Source of the DNA: Heloderma charlesbogerti
Lineage: Eukaryota > Chordata > Lepidosauria > Squamata > Helodermatidae
Reading direction: 5' to 3'
DNA length: 64,000 bases
NCBI GenBank assembly: GCA_026122225.1
Contig: JANEZZ010001949.1
Coordinates: 682,001 to 746,000 of the forward strand
The translations under genes were made by a program, and so were the position numbers. Under the pieces are notes generated by a model. The model saw only the letters and a list, made by a program, of their open reading frames with translations, was not told the DNA's origin and made no database searches. Shown one piece after another: positions 57,169 through 64,000 of this stretch; positions within the stretch are counted from its first letter, which is position 1; each line of letters starts with the position of its first letter.

Positions 57169-57747
57169 TAGCTATTCAAGATGCCAAGTGGGAGGGGTTT
57201 TTCCAGCCCTACTCCCTGACTTCTTTTAATCAGAAATACCAAGAGATTGATCCCTCGGACCTTAAACATACAAGAGATTTGCTCCACCATATCCCTGCAC
57301 TACGACCACCCACACCCTATGCTTCATGTATTTTTATACATTAATCTTTACTGTGGGATTGTTGGCTGTTTATAGCTTGAGTCCAAGCCACAGTAGAGAA
57401 TCCAAAATGTTCTCAGTTCTTTCAACCTGTGCCAGTTTGCCCACACAATGCAAAAGAAGGGTGTTTTACTGAGTTTCTTCAGAGGCCCGCCCACTTCACT
57501 ATTTACTGAGACACACATGCAGGCATTCATAGACAAAATAAACACTCTGTTTTGCACATTCCTTATATTTTTGATCTGTGTTTTAGAATTACTGTCCAAT
57601 ACTCCAGTGCACATATTAAGAGCGAACACATTGTCTGGGTATGGATCCTTATGTAGCCAGAACAGCACCATCCACACACAAGAGGGGGGTTAACAGCAGG
57701 TTCAAGGAAACCCCCAATATTTGTAGAATTACAGGTACTACTAACCT

Positions 57748-58385
57748 TAAGGCTGGATTGCTGCAATGCGCTCTATGTGGGGCTACCCTTAAAGCTGCTC
57801 CAGAAGCTGAAGCTAGTGCAGAATGCAGGAGCTCAGCTGTTGTCAGGAGCTGCCCCTTTTCAGCATGCAACTCCTTTGCTGAGGAAACTGCACTGGCTGC
57901 CTATTTGCTACCAAGCCAGGTTTACAGTTTTGATACTAGTGTACAAAGCCTTGAACAACTTGGGACCAGGATACCTGAGAGAGTGCCTTCTCCCTTACGA
58001 ACCTGCCTGATCACTGAGGTCATCTGAGGGCATGTTCCTGGTGGTTCCACATGGACCTATGGCCTGATTGGAGTCCACCAGGAGAAGAGCCTTCAGTGTG
58101 GTGGCCCCCTTTCTTTGGAACTCCCTGCCCCTGGAGGTCAGGCAGGCACCAACGCTGTGTTGCTTCTGGCACCTTCTGTCCGGAAAACAGCTCCATTCCA
58201 GGAAGCATTCCTTAACTGACCTGCCACAGTTTTTATTGGCATTCTGTTTTTTTAAAAGAATACTTTTAATATGGTGTTTTAATTCTTTTTATCTTTTTAC
58301 TATTTTACCTCTTATGTTCACTGCTCTGGAATCTGTTTCAGATATGGAGAGGTATATCCAAATAATTAAAAACAACAACACCTAA
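57748..58385 (+). mobile_element. L2 LINE 3' portion in ATF3 intron 1
   Basis: Two frames encode L2 C-terminal blocks: 'LKLVQNAGAQLLSGA', 'LLRKLHWLPICYQARF', then 'RRAFSVVAPFLWNSLPLEVR'. A frameshift lies between them (about 58010-58070). It ends in an 'aacaacaac' tail. It is opposite in orientation to ATF3. Confidence 0.88.
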
Positions 58386-58590
58386 GTAGGGGGGATCCAA
58401 ACAGTGCAATGAGAACTAGGTATGCTCCATGGCTACAGAATACTGGCTGCCTGTTGGGGAGGGCAGGGAGATGGAACAGAATATCCAGGAAGTGGTTATG
58501 GCTGGCTTGCTGGAACCCTGAAGAGGAGTGACATTCTGCTGCAGGTCCCATGTGTGTTATATTTTACCATTCATAGCTCACATTTTTGAT

Positions 58591-58680
58591 TGTTGTTCAG
58601 TCGTTCAGTCGTGTCCGACTCTTCGTGACCTCATGGACCATAGCACGCCAGGCCTTCCTGTCCTGCACTTTCTCCCGGAA
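58591..58680 (-). mobile_element. BovB/RTE 3' end fragment (subfamily 2)
   Basis: 'ttgttcagtcgttcagtcgt' and 'gtccgactcttcgtgacctc' are the complement of the end of 35530-36985. Confidence 0.9.
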
Positions 58681-59263
58681 CATTTTGGATTATAATCCCT
58701 CAAACCACTTTTTCTGGAACACTCTCAGAGGCTTTGAGTAGACTTGGTGATGTGTCAAAGGCTACATTTTTTGAAAAGCTGGATCACTTTCAACTAACTC
58801 AGTTGGCAACAAGAGTTTCGCCTCATTAAAAATAGAACAAGGCACCCTGACCTGACACTTCACATGCCTTTTGGTTCAGACTGTTGTTGTTTTGTCCAAA
58901 ATGAAAAGTCGTTTGTGTCTTACCAGTTTGCTTTTGTGTTTTCCTGAATATTTATCTCTCCCACCCCCCACAACTCCCTGCTGATGCAATAAGACCTGTT
59001 AAACCACAGAAGTTAATCTCCTACAACTTTAAAAGCAATTCAAGTTCACCACCACCCTGAACTGAACTTGACCTTTCAGGATTTTGACCTTGTGATTTGG
59101 CCAAATTTAGTTGCTGCTTTCGAAATTGCCAGCTGTTGATATGATGAAGCAAATCAATATGGCACTGGAAATTGCTGCCTGTCATTCATTTTCTAGTGTC
59201 CTCACTAAACCTTGCTTCATTGGCAAGTTGGGGAAGTGTGCTTATCTGCCTCAGCCTCCTGAA

Positions 59264-59338
59264 CCTGGTGCCCTCCAGATGTGTTGGACCGTAACTCGCA
59301 ATGCGAGTTACGGTCCAACACATCTGGAGGGCACCAGG
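59264..59338. repeat. Perfect 75-bp palindrome of the fold-back MITE family
   Basis: Two 37-bp arms, exact complements, separated by one base (59301). The arms contain 'ggtgccctccagatgtgttg'. The interior of the MITE is missing. Confidence 0.97.
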
Positions 59339-59496
59339 CTGTGAAAGACTGATCTACTGCTGCTGCTTCAAATTGATCTTATAATGTGTCAAATAGCTAA
59401 GGTAATTCACAGCGACACTGATCACCAATATTTAATTCATTTATCCTGCTCTGTTGACTGCAATAAATTATATGTATGTATATATATATACACATG

Positions 59497-59836
59497 GAGG
59501 GCTGCGGTGGCTTAGTGGTTAAGACGCTGAACTGCAGACTGGAAGGTCGGCAGGTCAGCAGTTCGAGACCCGAGTGCTGCGTGACGGAGTGAGCTCCCGT
59601 CTTCAGTCCCAGCTTCTGCCAACCTAGCAGTTCGAAAGCAAGAAATTGCAAGTAGATAAATAGGTACCGCCTCGGCGGGACAGGTAACAGCGTTCCGTGC
59701 ACCTATGTGTTCAGTCATGCCGGCCACATGACCACGGAAGGGTCTTCGGACAGCGCTGGCTCTTCGGCTTAGAAACGGGGATGAGCAGCGCACCCTAGAG
59801 TCGGACACGACTGGTTGGGGACACCTTTACCTTTTT
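59497..59836 (+). mobile_element. Sauria SINE, near complete
   Basis: tRNA-type promoter with A box 'tggcttagtgg' (59509-59519) and B box 'gttcgagacc' (59561-59570), then the family body 'ccggccacatgaccacggaa', and the LINE-derived 3' end 'gagtcggacacgactgg' and 'acacctttacctttt'. This squamate SINE family is thought to be mobilised by BovB. About 340 bp, non-coding, in antisense to ATF3. Confidence 0.93.
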
Positions 59837-59849
59837 ATATATACACAAT

Positions 59850-59998
59850 CAATTTGGGCTGGATCCAGATTTAGATACAGAAGACCCATTGAACTCAATG
59901 GGACATCCGGTAGTCATGACCAGCAAAAGTCCCATTAATTTCAGTGGGTCTGCTCTAAGCATGACTAACCCTGGATCCAACCCTTACCACCAATAACC
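59850..59998. repeat. 'cccattgaactcaatgggac' palindromic repeat
   Basis: Outer arms 'ggctggatccagatttag' and 'ctggatccaaccc' with 'cattgaactcaatgggaca' and 'cccattaatttcagtgggtc' inside. Related copies at 40035, 54850 and 61410. Confidence 0.7.
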
Positions 59999-60271
59999 TC
60001 TTAAGTGATTTGAGCCACAATCCACACACACACACACACCAGAGAGAAAGTCCTATTGAACTCAGTGGGTCTTACTTCTGAGTAAAAGTGCTTCGCAGGG
60101 ATCATGCTGTACATCTATGCTGTGGGAAATAAAGCAAGGCGGCAAACCTAATTGCATTTACATTGAACACAATGGTACCTACTTTAGAATAAACATGCAT
60201 AGCAATTGTGCTGTAATGCTGCAATCCTATGAACACTTTCCTGGGAGTAAGTTAAGTGAAACTTTCCAAGT

Positions 60272-60705
60272 ACCTGAAGGATTGTCTCCTCCCATATATA
60301 CCTGCCCAGACCCTAAGGTATTCAGGAACGGTTCTGCAGGTGCCACCACCAAATGAAGTGAGGTGAGTGACTACTAAGGAGAGGGCCTTTTCAGTTGTGG
60401 TACCCTGGTTGCCCTCCCCAGAGAGGATGCCTGGCACCTACATTGTGATCTTTTCAGCATCCGGTGAAGACCTTATTTTCCCAGGCATTTTAGTGGTTCA
60501 TTTTCTGTTGTCTTTAAATCTGTTATTGATTTTTAAAAAATCTTTACACTCCTGCTGTTTTTTTACTTTGGTTTTATATGGTAATTTTAAACTTTAAAAA
60601 GTTTTATATTTTTATCATGCTGTATTGTATGGCTTTAATTGTTGCAAACAACCCAGAGCACTTGGGCTACAGGGCAGTCTAGACATGTAACAACAACAAC
60701 AACAA
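60272..60705 (+). mobile_element. L2 LINE 3' end
   Basis: 'ggagagggccttttcagttg' begins the coding end. The UTR has 'ggtgaagaccttattttccc', a T-rich run and 'caacccagagcacttgggct', closing with 'aacaacaacaac'. Confidence 0.8.
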
Positions 60706-61394
60706 ACAGCAGCAATGCTACACAAACTTACTTTGGGAGTGAATCCCATTTAACTTAGTGAGATCTAGTTCCACGTCAACATGCACAGGATTTACCCTGG
60801 CTCATCACGAGTCACCTTCATGGAAATAAAAGCTAAAGATCTCTTTGTTCTCCTTCTCTCCAGGTGAAGATTCCCTCATTTAAAACAACCTTTTCATACT
60901 TTAACCATTATTCTTCATCTAAACTTTTGATTCACCTCCCCCCTAACAGTCCCGAAGTCTAACACTCCGAAGTCCCAAATATCTCTCCACATACCGAAGT
61001 CCTAAAATAATCCTATCGATCGCCTGTAGGCCTGCTCTGTCTTAAATGGGTTGTATTGCTGCCTCGCTTTTACGCTGCGTTGCAAAACAAAAAGTGACAG
61101 GTCGAGTTGGAAGCATCCGACGAAGCGGCGGCGTCCTCGCGATCACGTAGCGCGCCACCCACCGGCGGCCGGAGGCATGACCACCTCCTAAAAAAAGTTA
61201 AGCCGTGAATCTTTCCGTCAAACTTACCGTAAGTGATATAACCATTGATTATTATCACTAATTAGATATTCTCGAAAAAGCCGTGGGAAACGACATCTTG
61301 GCGATGACCTGATGGGGGAAACAATCGCAAGAACTTCTACACCTCGCTTTTGACCTACTTCTAATGATACGATCTTGGGATTTAAAACTTAACT

Positions 61395-61545
61395 ACTTCT
61401 CTTGGGTAAAATCCAACATAAGTCCTACTTGGAGTAGACCCATTGAAATGAATGGGACTTAAGTTAGTCAAGACTAACTCAAATCCCAGTCATTTGAGTG
61501 GGTCTATTTTAAGTAGGGCTTACGTTGGATTTTACCCCTTGCTTC
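61395..61545. repeat. 'ggtaaaatccaacataagtc' palindromic MITE
   Basis: Ends 'gggtaaaatccaacataagt' and 'cttacgttggattttacccc' are inverse. The inside has 'cccattgaaatgaatgggac' and 'cccagtcatttgagtgggtc'. A clean two-armed copy of about 150 bp. Confidence 0.85.
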
Positions 61546-61576
61546 TCCGCTTCTCTCTTTTGAGGTGAAGGAAAAT

Positions 61577-61603
61577 CACACACACACACACACACACACA
61601 CAC
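61577..61603. repeat. (CA)n microsatellite
   Basis: Thirteen or so dinucleotides. Confidence 0.95.
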
Positions 61604-62129
61604 CCCTCATAAAAAACCTGCGATCGCCAAAACTGTAAGGAGGCCACGATCAAAGCGCCAGGGAAACTCCTAAAAGGAGGAAACGAAACGGTAGTTTCTA
61701 TTGCTTAGGTGTGTCTCTTAGCGATCGCTCAAAACTCTATTCGGATGAATGAACTTTTACTTTCAGTTAGTCGGCTGTGTGTGTTTTGTTTTGATTTTAA
61801 AGACAATTCGATTTACCACTTGCCCAGCTCATCAACTCCACCGAAGCCGAAATCTCGTCTCTTTAAACAGAAGTTCGCTCCCCCTCTACCCCCTGCCCAA
61901 AGAAGAAAAAAAGCGCCCGACACTGCTTTTAAAAGTTATTCGGCCCGACAAGATGGAAGGACCGGCACGCGCGGACCTAGGAGGACACGCGCGGCTCCCT
62001 ACACGCGACTCCCCCATCACACCCCTCAACCCCATCGAAGACAAGAGCTGGGGCACGGGCCGAAGGCCCCTTTCGCCCCTCTCCCCTCCTCCCCTCCTCG
62101 TCCTCCTGGGCTGGGTCTCGCTGCCTTAC

Positions 62130-62376
62130 CTGATCGTCTCCTCCTCCTCCTCTTCCGCTCTTCTTTTCCCCCCTCGCAGCGCTCGGAGAGTGACAAGGCG
62201 AAAGAACCAACGCGCAAAAGTGTCCTCGGGACGGGAGTTCGCAAAAATTGCGGGGGGAGACGGGGCTCTTCCCTGGGCGCGCGTCGCAGCAGGACGGCTG
62301 TCGCGGCTCCCCGGTGCTGGCCGGCGGCGGCCTCCGCGTCGCCCTCGCTCTGAGCGCCTCTCCGCGCCTCTGGCTC
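62130..62376 (-). other. ATF3: ATF3 exon 1 (non-coding, 5' UTR)
   Basis: The transcription start is placed about 30 nt after the TATA box (near 62376). The exon ends at the donor CAG|GTAAGG (62130/62129). There is no ATG between that start and the ATG in exon 2, so no upstream frame is expected. The start position is an estimate. Confidence 0.75.
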
Positions 62377-62397
62377 CCCTCGCGGTTGCATCACCCC

Positions 62398-62510
62398 CCT
62401 TATATAGCCCAGCAGGCAGCGCTGGTATTTGCTCTGGCCGCGAGTCCCGGGTTGATGTCATGCTATTAATAGACCCTTCACGGAGAAAGGGGGGGCGGGA
62501 GGGGCGTGGC
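62398..62510 (-). promoter_or_regulatory. ATF3: ATF3 core promoter: TATA box, CRE-like site, GC boxes
   Basis: On the minus strand: TATATAAG at 62406-62399, a CRE-like TGACATCA at 62460-62453 (about 80 nt upstream of the predicted start), and KLF/Sp-type 'gccacgcccc' near 62510-62501 with a further 'cccgccccc' stretch. Human ATF3 also has a TATA box and an ATF/CRE site near -90, from recall. Self-regulation by ATF/CREB/JUN dimers is inferred. Confidence 0.82.
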
Positions 62511-63209
62511 CACGGCTCCTGGGGGCGGGGCGTCCGGGTGATGCAAGGCCCGCGCCCCCCTCCTCCGGCCGTTCCCTGGGCGAGGGCGGCCGCCGAAGAC
62601 GCGTCGCGCGCGGCTCACGTTCCATAAGAGGCCGGCCGCGCTGCCGGCCAGTGGAGCGCTCGGCTGGCTGGCTGGCTGGCTGGGCGGGCCGGCGGCCAGC
62701 TGCGAGCACCCTTTGGACGGCCGCGGCGCGACCGCTCCAAGGGCCAAGGGTGCCCGAGCCAGCGCATGACTCCAGAGCGCCGGCATCCCGGCGGGCGGGC
62801 GCAGGAGACGCGGCCGGGGAGGGGGCACGGAAGGACGAGCGGGGAAAGGGGGAGCGGCTGCTTCCTAAAAAAGCTGGGCGACGGGACGGGGCCCCCGGAG
62901 ACGAGGCGCTGCGCTTTTGTGGCGCTATTTGAAGAACTGGGGGGCGGAGACGGGGCGTCCCTCCCTCCCTTTGGATCTGTGTCCAGGCCGCGGCTCGCTC
63001 GCTCCCGCTCTCCCTCTGTGACTGAAGGGTGCGGGTGTGGGGTTGGCGGAGCGGGGGACCCCTATCTGACTCCCGGAGACCCGCCGATGCGGCTCCCCTC
63101 CCCCGCGCGCTTGTGTACGATCAAAGGGGAGAGAAAGTTCTTTTTACTTCTGTCACATCCGTGATTCCCTTTACTGAGAGAGAGAGAGAGAGAGAGTCAG
63201 TCCCCGGCA

Positions 63210-63259
<50 letters not shown>

Positions 63260-63480
63260 AAGGGGGGGTGTTGTCCTTCAGTGCAGGACGCGGCCCCGGG
63301 ATCCTTTCAATCCAGCCACGCTTTCCCATGACAGCAGCTCCCGCTGCAAAAGGGCTTTTTGTAGCAAAACCGCACGAAAGGCCGGAGAACCCGCCAGGGG
63401 GACAACCGAGCGCGACGGAGATCATTCTTTTTCTTTCTTTCAGTCGAACAGGTCGCCGCGCGCGCACATCCTTCCGCCCG

Positions 63481-63951
63481 CAATGTGTTGCCCAAGTGCT
63501 GAGAAGGCAACAAACCTTAGAACATCTCCCAGAGAAAAGGCAGCCAGTCAGCCCTGTCGCCTCCCTCAGTTCTTCCCGAGGCGCTTTCTACTTGCGTCGA
63601 TTGTTTCTTTATCTTACCACATTACAAGGATTATTCCGCTGCCCCCCGCCATAAACCTTTTGATATATTTGGTTATTTATTTATATATAATTTGCTCTCA
63701 TCTGCGGCTGGCAAAGAAAGCCCTGAAAGTTGTTCAATTTGAAATCAACTAGATTTCAAAATTATTTTGGTCCAAAGCCAAATAAACCTGCCTTTAGGGG
63801 CGTGGGGGCCGCTTGATCCCCTCTGTATTTACTCAGAAATAGCACATACTTTAACGGAGCTTACTCCCAAGCAAGTGTGCCGAGGACTGCAGCCCAAGTC
63901 TAGGCGCACCATTTTCAAAAGGAAAAGCTATTTTCACGATTTTGTTGTAGA

Positions 63952-63986
<35 letters not shown>

Positions 63987-64000
63987 TCTCGTCAAATTTC
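63481..64000. other. ATF3 upstream flank
   Basis: No gene recognised. A 'ttactcccaagcaagtgtgc' repeat trace lies near 63860 and a (TAA)n run at 63952-63985. Confidence 0.5.

Larger units (their letters stand above)
52402..62129 (-). other. ATF3: ATF3 intron 1
   Basis: About 9.7 kb between the predicted exon 1 donor GTAAGG (62129-62124) and the exon 2 acceptor. It is filled with repeats listed separately. Stretches 52630-52870, 53465-53960, 54945-56390, 57170-57740, 58690-59250 and 60710-61390 show no gene or named family. Confidence 0.8.
61900..63480. promoter_or_regulatory. ATF3: CpG island over the ATF3 promoter
   Basis: A G/C-rich block dense in CpG spans exon 1 and about 1 kb upstream. 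Open frames across it (for example 61749-62627) are by-products of the composition. It contains (GGCT)n at 62664-62686, a GA run at 63176-63198 and a (GT)n array at 63211-63257. Confidence 0.85.

Noticed and set aside
59497..59600. Possible tRNA gene
   Set aside because: The A and B boxes belong to the SINE head; no clover-leaf with an anticodon arm is supported.
61709..63164. Several frames of 80-290 codons in the CpG island
   Set aside because: Overlapping frames on both strands reflect high G/C content and few stops. They cover the ATF3 promoter and non-coding exon 1.

Overview
This is a nuclear window from a squamate reptile (lizard or snake). The lineage call rests on a complete Sauria-type SINE (59497-59836), several BovB/RTE LINE copies (26.3, 33.9, 35.5 and 58.6 kb), and a mixed load of CR1, L2, MIR-like and hAT-type repeats. 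There are no operons, no organellar or bacterial sequence and no virus-like genes. The species cannot be named from the sequence.

Only two host protein-coding genes are supported, and both encode bZIP transcription factors. The last coding exon of BATF3 lies at 948-1133 on the plus strand; its earlier exons are outside the window. ATF3 lies on the minus strand. A CpG-island promoter near 62.4 kb precedes a non-coding exon 1 (about 62130-62376), and the coding exons are 52158-52397, 50961-51068 and 48453-48650, which together encode 181 residues. The genes face each other tail to tail across about 47 kb of repeat-rich DNA, matching the BATF3/ATF3 neighbourhood of human 1q32. I found no other gene between them.

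The intergenic part (about 1.1-47 kb) is a mosaic of mobile elements. 1-27 kb holds CR1 and L2 3' fragments, many small hAT-like MITEs and fold-back repeats, and a 2.76-kb segment bounded by inverted ~285-bp arms (24298-27057). 27.77-32.28 kb is a near full-length minus-strand L2 LINE with endonuclease and reverse transcriptase regions. A ~0.86-kb hAT-like element interrupts its endonuclease, and the core of that insertion is a strikingly nested palindrome (30833-31223). 33.6-37.0 kb holds two BovB copies from different subfamilies, and 40.9-42.9 kb holds a long CR1/L3-type LINE.

The introns of ATF3 are also full of MITEs and SINEs. A pure 407-nt polypyrimidine tract (on the transcribed strand) ends 50 nt before the splice acceptor of its last exon. 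In BATF3 a CR1 remnant ends about 37 nt before the acceptor of the last exon. ATF3 is a stress-induced bZIP factor that binds CRE/AP-1 sites; BATF3 dimerises with JUN proteins at AP-1/IRF sites. They are related in family and position, and nothing here shows shared regulation.
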